Source: an uncultured Ruminococcus sp. (GTDB lineage: Bacteria; Bacillota; Clostridia; Oscillospirales; CAG-272). Taken from it: a DNA stretch of 5,752 nucleotides. Below the pieces are notes generated by a model. That model was not told the origin of the DNA, did no database searches, and saw only the letters and a list, made by a program, of their open reading frames with translations. The translations under genes and the position numbers were made by a program. Location: positions 1-5,752 of the forward strand of contig CACYZS010000161.1 in assembly GCA_902778985.1 (NCBI GenBank). Direction: 5' to 3'. Positions within the stretch are counted from its first letter, which is position 1, and each line of letters opens with the position of its first letter. Shown in pieces: positions 1 through 5,730 of this stretch.

Positions 1-203
1 CAGACCGGGGTTTCGCCGCGTTCGACCGTAACGGTCGTCTCGCGTTCGCCCGCGACGAAGGTGACGGTATAGGGTCCGTCGTTTTCGGTCGTGACGGCGA
101 CGGTTTCGTCGCCCTCGTCTCCGCCGCACGAAACGAGCGCAAAGACCGTCAGGACGAGGCAAAGAGACAAAAGCAGAAACAGAAACAGGTTTTTCTTTTT
201 CAT
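1..203 (-). CDS. Lipoprotein N-terminus with possible Flg_new-type repeat (partial)
   Basis: This is the first 67 codons of a secreted lipoprotein read leftward; the gene continues beyond the left edge. The start at 201-203 is supported by a GGGAG Shine-Dalgarno site 7 bases upstream and a promoter further out. The N-terminus is a lipoprotein signal peptide: a KKK basic end, a Leu/Phe-rich core and the lipobox L-V-S-C with Cys at residue 26, followed by GGDEGDE, an acidic flexible linker. From about residue 44 the sequence PYTVTFVAGE, then TTVTVERGETP, resembles the opening strands of the Listeria-Bacteroides (Flg_new / InlB B-type) repeat found in surface proteins of Bacillota. The protein should sit on the outer face of the membrane. 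Its main domain and function cannot be known from this fragment. It is divergent from the lyase gene and may share its regulation. The lipoprotein call is firm; the repeat call is tentative because only half a repeat is visible. Confidence 0.85.
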   Translation of the reverse strand, partial: MKKKNLFLFLLLSLCLVLTVFALVSCGGDEGDETVAVTTENDGPYTVTFVAGERETTVTVERGETPV

Positions 204-210
204 AATCGAT

Positions 211-215
211 CTCCC
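211..215 (-). promoter_or_regulatory. Shine-Dalgarno site of the leftward lipoprotein gene
   Basis: CTCCC on the plus strand reads GGGAG on the coding strand, 7 bases before the ATG at 203-201. It fixes the start codon of the leftward lipoprotein. Confidence 0.75.
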
Positions 216-242
216 GTATGAATGGACTTCCGGTAAGGGGGT

Positions 243-260
243 CTTTGCCGGGCGGCAAAG
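243..260 (-). other. Perfect hairpin in the 5' leader of the leftward gene
   Basis: CTTTGCC (243-249) and GGCAAAG (254-260) form a perfect 7-bp stem around a 4-base loop. It lies in the predicted leader of the leftward transcript, roughly 20-35 bases after the expected start site near 279 and about 40 bases before the start codon. No U-run follows it in the direction of transcription, so it is not an intrinsic terminator. It may protect the mRNA 5' end or be part of a larger leader structure. The pairing is seen directly; the role is not known. Confidence 0.5.
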
Positions 261-285
261 GGAAGGGATCCCGTCTTTCCGCTCC

Positions 286-314
286 ATTATATCATAAAAT
301 GAAATAAATTTCAA
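286..314 (-). promoter_or_regulatory. Sigma-A type promoter for the leftward lipoprotein gene
   Basis: Read on the minus strand, a TTGAAA -35 box (314-309) is followed by exactly 17 bases and a consensus TATAAT -10 box (291-286). Transcription should begin near position 279, giving a leader of about 75 bases. The -10 box continues as TATAATGGAG, the same ten bases as in the rightward promoter at 621-630. Confidence 0.85.
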
Positions 315-597
315 TGGACGCAAATACAATTTTGCAATTTACGCAATAAACGCGAAGATTTTTTTCACCCGTCGCCTCTTTTCCGTTCACGACTCTCTTT
401 TCTTTCGACCGAACGCGCAGATCACAAAAGAAACGCAAAATCCTTTTTTCAAAAAGCAATCGTTTCCCAAACGGTTCGATCCGTCAAAAGATCGTTTTTA
501 TATGATTATCGGCTTGCTTTTGAAACATCTTTTCGCATTTTGAAGATATTTCTTATTGCAAGCGGCAGATATTTTGCAATTATTTTTCGCAAAACGA
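315..597. other. AT-rich divergent intergenic region, no gene seen
   Basis: This stretch separates the two outward-facing promoters. No reading frame with a credible start and ribosome site is visible; the minus-strand frame that crosses it comes from the lyase gene region and lacks protein character. It contains A/T-rich tracts and an 11-base direct repeat ATTTTGCAATT at 329-339 and 571-581. Each copy lies about 15-16 bases beyond the -35 box of the promoter on its side, a place where an activator or repressor could bind. A weak small hairpin (ACGG/CCGT, 471-484) is also present. No tRNA, CRISPR or insertion-sequence end was recognised. Confidence 0.6.
572..594. promoter_or_regulatory. Candidate operator: TTTTGC/GCAAAA inverted repeat
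   Basis: TTTTGC (572-577) and GCAAAA (589-594) form an inverted repeat with an 11-base spacer, ending four bases before the -35 box of the lyase promoter. This is a typical place for a dimeric regulator. The left arm is part of the ATTTTGCAATT element repeated at 329-339. The symmetry is seen in the sequence; binding of a regulator is inference, and short repeats of this kind can arise by chance in AT-rich DNA. Confidence 0.3.
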
Positions 598-626
598 TTG
601 CATTTTTCCTTTCTTTTGAGTATAAT
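598..626 (+). promoter_or_regulatory. Sigma-A type promoter for the lyase/binding-protein operon
   Basis: TTGCAT (598-603), a 17-base spacer and a perfect TATAAT (621-626) make a strong promoter. The start site should be near 633, giving a leader of about 94 bases before the lyase ATG. That leader holds two small hairpins, ATTCC/GGAAT and GGCG/CGCC (692-703), but no recognised riboswitch and no terminator-like element. Confidence 0.85.
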
Positions 627-714
627 GGAGATAAGAAAACCGGAGAATTCCGCCGGAATAGTTTTTCGTCTTCGGCTTTTGAAACGATCGCGGCGTTTCC
701 GCCCGCAATAAAAT

Positions 715-720
715 AGGAGG
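715..720 (+). promoter_or_regulatory. Shine-Dalgarno site of the lyase gene
   Basis: A full-consensus AGGAGG ends 6 bases before the ATG at 727, fixing the start codon and predicting strong translation initiation. Confidence 0.85.
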
Positions 721-726
721 AAAACC

Positions 727-3576
727 ATGCGAAAACTGATTCTTTCCGCCGTCCTGATCCTTTGCCTTGCGTTCTGTCTTGCGCTCGCGTCCTGCGGGGG
801 CGGATCCGAACCGACCGGGACCGCCGTCCCGCCCGAAACGACGTCCGGCGAACACGAACACGTCTGGGACGAGGGACGCGTGATCAGAGAGGGGACGTGC
901 GATCCGTCAACGCAAAAAGAGACTAAAGGAGAGATTATGTTTACCTGTACGATCTGCGGTGAGACGAAAAACGAAGAGTGCGACGGACACGACTGGTATG
1001 AAAAGCAGATCATCGACTCGGCGACCTGCCTGAATACCGGTACGGCGCTCTTTGAATGCACGAGGTGCAAAAAGAAGGAAACGCGGTCGATCCCGGTCAA
1101 CCCGAACAGCCACATGCTGGAGAGCGGCGAGGGACGGATCGTGACCCCGCCCACCCCGACCACCGTCGGCAAGCGGGAATGGATCTGCACCCGGTGCAAT
1201 AGAGTGGGCAAGACCGAGGCGGTCACCTACGACGAGTATATCTCCGCCGTAAATACCGTTAAGGCGAAGGTCGACGGCTGCGCTTCTTCCGATTTCGGAA
1301 GCGGGACCGTCCGGGCGGATCTCGGCGGCTCCTACGCCGTGCCGTCTGTCCATCCGACGAAGGGGCAGCACCCGCGCGTCCTCTTTACCTCCGACGCGAT
1401 CGAGGGGATGAAGGAGGAATATTACGACAAGCGAAGCACGGTCGCTTCGGCTTTGTTCCGGCAGGGAGTCCGTACTCCGACCGACGGGGCGATCGCCAAC
1501 GACGCCTTTGACATCCTGGACACGAACATCTTCCGGAATATGCAGACCCTGGCGCTCGACTATAAACTGACCGGAAACAAGATCTCGGGTTACAACGCGA
1601 TCTACGCGCTGAAAAACGCTCTCAAAACCCTGACCGACAGCTGGACGGGGCACGACGACGTCGCCCACCGCTACTACGGGTTCGCGATGTATATCGCGGC
1701 TTGCGTCTACGACTGGTGCTACGACCTTATGACGCCGACCGACCGTCAGCAGATCGTTCTCGGCGTACAGGAAAAGATCTGCAAGGTCGGGATGACGGTC
1801 ACCTACGCCGTCGGTTTTCCGCCGACCGGCGCCGACGCCGTCTCGGGACACGGGACCGGCTTCATGATCCTGCGCGACTATCTCGCGTTCGCCATCGCGA
1901 TCTACGACGAGTATCCGGGCTGGTGGGATATGATCGCCGGACGGTTCTACGAGGAATACGTCCCCGTCCGTGAAAAACTCCTGGAAGCGCAGATGATGCC
2001 GCAGGGGGTCTCGCTCTACATCCGTTCCAAGTTCATTCCCGAACTCTACTCGGTGTGGCTGATCAAGACGGCGACCGGGACCTTCCCCTACGAGAGCGAA
2101 GAGAATATGAAGCAGGTCGCACGCACGATCTACTCTCACGAACTGCCCGGACGCTACAACAGAACGCACGGCGTCGGGTTCAACTGCGGCGACGACCACG
2201 TTCCCGACGGCAGTTTCATCGATTACGGACACGTCGCGCTCTATTCCTCGTACATCTTCAACGACGCGACGATGCGCGCGCAACTTGAATACGATTACGG
2301 CGGGGGGATGAACGGCTGTTCCTACACCGACTTCTCCGGCGACGTGACCGAGACCGCGACGGTTTCCGAATACCTGATCTGCTCCTCGTCGCGTCTGCAG
2401 CCTGCGGCAAGTCGCCGCGAAGGGATGGATCTGATCCTTTATAACGGCAGCTGGATGAGCCAGGTGATCGCCCGCAACAGTTGGGGCAACGATCAGGCGG
2501 CTGTCCTGATGAAGATCGGGCAGCGCACCGTCGCGAACCACGACCACTACGACGCGGGACAGTTCCAGATCTTTTACCGCGAGGTCCTCTCGGGCGACAC
2601 CGGCGCCTACGTTTCGTACCACGAAAACCACCACAGTTACTACCATCAGGCGACCATCGCGCACAACAGCATCCTGATCTACAACACGTCGCTCGCCTCG
2701 ACCAACGGCGGGTACTATTCGGGAGGTCAGAGGCGGCTGGGTGACGCGAACCTCTCCAACTGGAAGAACAGTACGTACAAGATCGGTGAGGTGACGGGCT
2801 ACGAAGCCGGGTACGCCGACGCCGCAAAGAAGCAGGCGACCTACGCCTATATCGCCGGCAACATCGCCGCCGCCTACGAGAGTTCGACGGCAAGCGAGGT
2901 CACGCGCCGGATGCTCGCCGTCTTCGACACGAAGAACCCGAACGTCCCGATGTTCTTCTTCGTTTTCGACAACATCAAGGCGAAGAGCGCCAACTACAAG
3001 AAGACCTTCCTGCTTCACACCGTGACCGAACCGACGGTCGACGGCAAGACCGTGACGGAGGTTGTCGGAAGCGGCAAACTCGTTCTGCAGAACGTGATCG
3101 GCAACAACGTCACGATCACCAAACGGGGCGGAGCGGGACAGAATTATCTGGTCAACAAGGGCGGCGTCGACAACTACGTCCAACTCGACAATAAATACAA
3201 TCGCGACGACGGCTACTGGGGCAGAGTCGAGATCAGCCCCGCGACCGGCAACGCGACCGATCAACTTCTGAACGTGATGTTCGTCTGCGACGCCGATAAG
3301 AGCCCGTCCCTCAAGGCGACGGCGATCGACACCGACGACGTGAAGGGCGCCGTGATCGGCAAGGTAGCGGCAGTCTTCGTGACCAACGCCACGCGCAGAA
3401 GTACGACGCTCACCTTCACGACGGGCGGCTCCAGCGAGTACACCTACTACGTCTCGGGCGTGAAAGCCGGGGAATGGACCGTCGGGGCGGGCGGGCACAC
3501 AGAGACAGTTACGGCGACCGAAGAGGGCGGATTGCTCGTTTTCACGGCGCCTGCCGGAACCATTACTAAGGTATGA
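727..3576 (+). CDS. Heparinase II/III-like polysaccharide lyase lipoprotein with CxxC repeats
   Basis: This 949-residue protein is predicted to be anchored outside the cell and to cleave an acidic polysaccharide by beta-elimination. Residues 1-23 form a lipoprotein signal peptide with lipobox L-A-S-C (Cys23). Residues 45-165 hold three CxxC repeats. The lyase begins with HPRVLF (215-220), a usual opening of heparinase II/III proteins. The helical toroid follows, with SGH (His375), DEYPGWWDMIAGRFYEEY and Tyr431. The C-terminal beta-sandwich carries NHDHYDAGQFQIFY (His605, His607), D624-T-G, TIAHNS (His646) and GYWGRVEISP (829-838). From memory of Pedobacter heparinase II (PL21), catalytic His202, Tyr257 and His406 and metal ligand His408 would match His375, Tyr431, His605 and His607; the His-Tyr spacing is 56 here against 55. 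That enzyme is about 770 residues, so the extra length here is mostly the N-terminal repeats. The stop overlaps the next start by 4 bases. The superfamily is secure; the PL family and substrate (heparan sulfate or another uronate glycan) are not. Confidence 0.9.
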   Translation: MRKLILSAVLILCLAFCLALASCGGGSEPTGTAVPPETTSGEHEHVWDEGRVIREGTCDPSTQKETKGEIMFTCTICGETKNEECDGHDWYEKQIIDSATCLNTGTALFECTRCKKKETRSIPVNPNSHMLESGEGRIVTPPTPTTVGKREWICTRCNRVGKTEAVTYDEYISAVNTVKAKVDGCASSDFGSGTVRADLGGSYAVPSVHPTKGQHPRVLFTSDAIEGMKEEYYDKRSTVASALFRQGVRTPTDGAIANDAFDILDTNIFRNMQTLALDYKLTGNKISGYNAIYALKNALKTLTDSWTGHDDVAHRYYGFAMYIAACVYDWCYDLMTPTDRQQIVLGVQEKICKVGMTVTYAVGFPPTGADAVSGHGTGFMILRDYLAFAIAIYDEYPGWWDMIAGRFYEEYVPVREKLLEAQMMPQGVSLYIRSKFIPELYSVWLIKTATGTFPYESEENMKQVARTIYSHELPGRYNRTHGVGFNCGDDHVPDGSFIDYGHVALYSSYIFNDATMRAQLEYDYGGGMNGCSYTDFSGDVTETATVSEYLICSSSRLQPAASRREGMDLILYNGSWMSQVIARNSWGNDQAAVLMKIGQRTVANHDHYDAGQFQIFYREVLSGDTGAYVSYHENHHSYYHQATIAHNSILIYNTSLASTNGGYYSGGQRRLGDANLSNWKNSTYKIGEVTGYEAGYADAAKKQATYAYIAGNIAAAYESSTASEVTRRMLAVFDTKNPNVPMFFFVFDNIKAKSANYKKTFLLHTVTEPTVDGKTVTEVVGSGKLVLQNVIGNNVTITKRGGAGQNYLVNKGGVDNYVQLDNKYNRDDGYWGRVEISPATGNATDQLLNVMFVCDADKSPSLKATAIDTDDVKGAVIGKVAAVFVTNATRRSTTLTFTTGGSSEYTYYVSGVKAGEWTVGAGGHTETVTATEEGGLLVFTAPAGTITKV
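859..1221 (+). repeat. Three degenerate H-x-W / CxxC repeats in the lyase N-terminus
   Basis: Three units of about 40 residues lie between the lipid anchor and the lyase. Unit 1 begins HVW (residue 45) and has TC58 and C74-T-I-C77-GETK. Unit 2 begins HDW (88) and has TC101 and C111-T-R-C114. Unit 3 begins H129, has lost the TC cysteine and keeps C154-T-R-C157. Similar H-x-W, TC, CxxC units are common in long surface proteins of gut Clostridia, where their function is not established. The CxxC pairs could bind zinc or form disulfides. Here they may act as a spacer or wall/substrate-contacting stalk. Unit 1 has a longer gap between its first cysteine and CxxC (15 residues against 9 in unit 2) and a less GC-biased codon use around 901-945. 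Confidence 0.75.
3568..3576 (+). promoter_or_regulatory. ATGA stop-start overlap coupling lyase and binding protein
   Basis: The lyase ends GTA-TGA and the next gene starts at the ATG inside it (3573-3575), a 4-base overlap. The only nearby purine run, AAGG at 3568-3571, is one base from the ATG and too close for normal ribosome binding. The second gene is therefore probably translated by ribosomes that terminate on the first, keeping the two products in step. Confidence 0.7.
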
Positions 3577-5291
3577 AAAAACTGAACGGTATCCTCGCAT
3601 TACTTCTGTGTCTTCTCTTCCTCGTCCCGGCGCTCGCTTCCTGCAGGAAGGAAACGCCCGACGCCACGACGGCGGAACCGACGACCGCCGGCGGCGAACA
3701 GGGGTCGTCCACGTCCTCCACGACCGAAGCGACGACGACGAGCAAATGGGAAACGATCGGAAACGCCCTTTCCGCCTACGCGGAGGCGGACCGGACGATC
3801 CTGATCCAGTACGATACGTACGCTTCGGCGGAAAATATCCCGCAGAACGACAAGTACATTCAGGGGCCCGACGAGGTGATCGACGGGACCACGTCCACGA
3901 TCGAAGAGAAGGTTTACAACCGGAACCGTGCGGCGGCTGACCTGCTCGGCGTGACGCTCAAATACGCCCAATGGGGAGATCTCAAATGGGGCGCACAGGC
4001 GGATCGGATCCTGACTCTGGTAAAAGCGGCGGATCAAACCGACGCGCCCGACCTGTTTATCGATATGCTCTACGACCTGAACAAAACCATGAAGACCTTC
4101 GGCGCGTTCAAGGACATCAAGTCGATCCCCGGCTCCTACTTCGATTTCGAGGCGGAGGGGTGGATGACCGACTGGATGGAAAGTCTCTCGTTTACCGAGG
4201 ATCGCGCCTATATTATGGGCGGCGATTACTTTCTGGAACTCTTCCGCGCGATGGGCGTTCTGCCTTTCAACATCGACCTGATGGACGCGAACGCGTCGAG
4301 ACTTGCGCCCGCGTATCTGCCTGTGGACGAGTCGCTCGGTACGGACGAGCAACTCTCGGCCCGTTTCTTCGACCTCGTCGAACAGGGAAAATGGACCTGG
4401 GACGATCTCGGTAAACTCTGCGCCGCGATGTGGGTCGATACCGACGCAGACGGCGCAAACTCGATGGGCGACACCCTCGGCATCATCACCGACCAGTACA
4501 CCGGTCTTCCGGCGTCCCTGATCGTCTACTCCGCCGGCGTTCCACTGACCGAAACCTACGTCATCGAGGACGAAACGAGCGAATACAACGGCAAGAAGTG
4601 GGTGCGCTACTACGACGACTCCTCTCTGCTCGGCAGTATCTACGACGCCGTTGCGAGCGTATTCTCGGGGCCCGGCGCGCTCGTGACCAACTACAACCCC
4701 GATTCGGGCAAGACTCTGAAAGAACACTACGCGAAGTTCGCGTCCGACACCCTTCTGTTCGCGGGGCCGATCGTTCTCGGCGCACTCGAAGAAGAATCGT
4801 TCCAGACGATGGAGTCGATCTGGTCGGTCGTTCCGATCCCGAAGATCAAGGCTGAACAGGAATACAATACCATGATCCACAACATAGCGGACGTCGGCGC
4901 GATCAACGTCAAGACGACGCCCGACAAGGCGCGTGCCGTTTCGGCGTTCCTGCAGTACTGCAACGAGAACTCGAAAGCGATCCGCGAGGATTTCCAGCAG
5001 GTCGTGACCAAGTTCAAGACCACGACCTACAACCAGGGCACCGACCGGATGCTCAACATCATCTACGACAACGTCATCACCGGCCGCGACAAGGCGCTTG
5101 AAGATGCCGCCGAGGGAACCAGCGGGAAGACGAGTTCTTCCTGGATGAAGGGGCAGGGATTCCTGGGCACTTCCTCGTTCGTCGTCGAGAAGTACCAATC
5201 GCAACTGTCCGGCAAGCAGACCAAACTGGACGACATCCTGAAAAAATGGTACGACCTGCCGACGTCTGCCACCGAAACGCCGGCGGAATGA
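3573..5291 (+). CDS. Extracellular solute-binding lipoprotein (ABC sugar importer type)
   Basis: This 572-residue lipoprotein is predicted to hold a solute, most likely an oligosaccharide, at the outer membrane face and deliver it to an ABC importer. Residues 1-24 are a signal peptide with lipobox L-A-S-C (Cys24), followed by a Thr/Ser/Glu-rich linker to about residue 58. The rest has the layout of large family-1 sugar-binding proteins: an early strand ILIQYDTYAS, the helix EEKVYNRNRAAADLLGV typical of such proteins in Clostridia, the WTWDDLGKL motif (274-282), and a late segment with VVPIPK followed by the helix TPDKARAVSAFLQYCNENS. Residues 289-300 (DTDADGANSMGD) look like an EF-hand or dockerin-type calcium loop, a feature often seen at this place in related binding proteins. 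The gene overlaps the lyase gene by 4 bases and lacks its own good ribosome site, so it is probably translationally coupled. No permease or ATPase is in the window, so a partner must lie elsewhere or a housekeeping ATPase is shared. The ligand is unknown; a lyase product is the contextual guess. Confidence 0.88.
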   Translation: MKKLNGILALLLCLLFLVPALASCRKETPDATTAEPTTAGGEQGSSTSSTTEATTTSKWETIGNALSAYAEADRTILIQYDTYASAENIPQNDKYIQGPDEVIDGTTSTIEEKVYNRNRAAADLLGVTLKYAQWGDLKWGAQADRILTLVKAADQTDAPDLFIDMLYDLNKTMKTFGAFKDIKSIPGSYFDFEAEGWMTDWMESLSFTEDRAYIMGGDYFLELFRAMGVLPFNIDLMDANASRLAPAYLPVDESLGTDEQLSARFFDLVEQGKWTWDDLGKLCAAMWVDTDADGANSMGDTLGIITDQYTGLPASLIVYSAGVPLTETYVIEDETSEYNGKKWVRYYDDSSLLGSIYDAVASVFSGPGALVTNYNPDSGKTLKEHYAKFASDTLLFAGPIVLGALEEESFQTMESIWSVVPIPKIKAEQEYNTMIHNIADVGAINVKTTPDKARAVSAFLQYCNENSKAIREDFQQVVTKFKTTTYNQGTDRMLNIIYDNVITGRDKALEDAAEGTSGKTSSSWMKGQGFLGTSSFVVEKYQSQLSGKQTKLDDILKKWYDLPTSATETPAE

Positions 5292-5359
5292 CGGAACGCC
5301 CCGGCAAAACGTCCGACGGGAAAACGCCTGCATCCCCGGAGCACAACCCGTAAACCCTA

Positions 5360-5399
5360 CGCCGCCCGTGCGAAACCCGTCCGGGCGGCGCCCGGTTTT
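5360..5399 (+). terminator. Weak terminator-like hairpin after the operon
   Basis: CGCCGCCCG (5360-5368) pairs with CGGGCGGCG (5382-5390), a perfect 9-bp GC stem with a 13-base loop, 69 bases after the binding-protein stop. Only four T residues follow, after CCCGG, so termination here may be partial. It may instead be one of several stem-loops in a structured 3' untranslated region; GGCGG/CCGCC at 5414-5430 is another. Confidence 0.4.
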
Positions 5400-5460
5400 G
5401 GTGCCCCGCTGCGGGCGGGTTCTGTCCGCCGGAAAAACCGGTTGAAAACCGAACGGGTGA

Positions 5461-5495
5461 AAAGAACGCGCTCCGTTCCCCGGACGCGGTTCTTT
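5461..5495 (+). terminator. Probable intrinsic terminator of the lyase operon
   Basis: AAAGAAC (5461-5467) pairs with GTTCTTT (5489-5495), continuing inward through GCG/CGC and TCCG/CGGA with single unpaired bases, to a loop of five bases. That gives about 14 base pairs, with an A-rich left foot and a TTCTTT right foot, as in intrinsic terminators that can work in either direction. It lies 170 bases past the binding-protein stop and immediately before the next promoter, a sensible place to insulate two units. The T-run is interrupted by one C, so strength is uncertain. Confidence 0.55.
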
Positions 5496-5516
5496 GACAC
5501 CATACTCCCGAACCTC

Positions 5517-5545
5517 TTGCATTTTCGTCCGTTTTCGGATATACT
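5517..5545 (+). promoter_or_regulatory. Third sigma-A type promoter
   Basis: TTGCAT (5517-5522), a 17-base spacer and TATACT (5540-5545). The -35 box and spacer length are the same as in the lyase promoter, and the T-rich spacer is similar. Transcription should start near 5552 and, with the terminator stem ending at 5752, would give an RNA of roughly 200 bases. Confidence 0.7.
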
Positions 5546-5579
5546 GTAATTCGGGAACGGGCGCGAAAAAACCGAACGT

Positions 5580-5717
5580 CCGAAAGGAAAAATCACCTTC
5601 GCCGCCCCCGCCGGCGCCGAGATCACGATCCGTCCGGGAGCGCCGAATATGTCGGTCGAAAACGGGCTTCCCGAAAACGATTGGGATAACTTCTACTTCT
5701 CGAATATCGTCCCGTAA
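5580..5717 (+). pseudogene. Start-less coding fragment or tiny gene (22 codons from ATG 5649)
   Basis: An open frame runs from the stop at 5547-5549 to the stop at 5715-5717. From about 5589 it reads like real protein (GKITFAAPAGAEITIRPG, then APNMSVENGLPEN and DWDNFYFSNIVP) and uses the C/G-ending codons (ATC, ACC, TTC, GCC, AAC, TAC, GTC) of the two large genes. There is no ATG, GTG or TTG before the ATG at 5649-5651, which has GGGAG 8 bases upstream and would give only 22 residues. A second purine run, AAAGGA (5583-5588), lies just before an ATC codon at 5592, where a start would be expected. The most likely reading is the C-terminal end of a gene whose start and body were lost while its promoter, leader and terminator remain. 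A genuine short peptide gene, or an unusual ATC start, is possible. FAAPAG resembles FTAPAGTITKV at the lyase C-terminus, a weak hint of shared origin. No family is recognised. Confidence 0.4.
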
Positions 5718-5730
5718 CCGACAGACCCGC

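Noticed and set aside
91..297. A plus-strand frame of 68 codons opposite the leftward lipoprotein
   Set aside because: It lies against a signal peptide gene with a matching ribosome site and promoter; its Arg-rich then Phe-rich translation is the reverse image of that gene.
490..530. A second minus-strand promoter, TTTCAA-17-TATAAA
   Set aside because: Only three of six -35 bases match, and the transcript would have a leader of nearly 300 bases while a much better promoter lies closer to the gene.
321..600. CRISPR array, riboswitch or tRNA in the intergenic region
   Set aside because: There are no regularly spaced repeats, no cloverleaf and no recognised riboswitch core; only one 11-base repeat pair and AT-rich tracts are present.
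498..1226. A minus-strand frame of 242 codons across the rightward promoter and lyase start
   Set aside because: It overlaps a strong promoter and a well-supported start on the other strand, ends in low-complexity Lys/Asn sequence and has no ribosome site.
907..3600. A minus-strand open frame of 897 codons opposite the lyase gene
   Set aside because: It is codon-aligned with the lyase gene, so its stops could only come from sense codons TTA, CTA and TCA, which the gene avoids after the TCA at codon 61. The translation is rich in Arg, Val, Asp and Gly with no domain, signal or ribosome site.
3600..5522. A minus-strand open frame of 640 codons opposite the binding-protein gene
   Set aside because: It has the same cause: it is codon-aligned with a sense gene lacking TTA, CTA and TCA codons. 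The composition is Arg/Val-rich and it crosses the hairpin-rich intergenic region.
5494..5522. TTGACA at 5494-5499 as a consensus -35 box
   Set aside because: The sequence 17 bases downstream is TTGCAT, which is not a -10 box; the TTGA overlaps the right foot of the terminator hairpin.
5292..5549. Read-through of the binding-protein stop, since the same frame stays open to 5547
   Set aside because: The extension is Arg/Lys/Pro-rich, lacks the codon bias of the genes and contains hairpins and a promoter, so it looks like GC-rich intergenic DNA.
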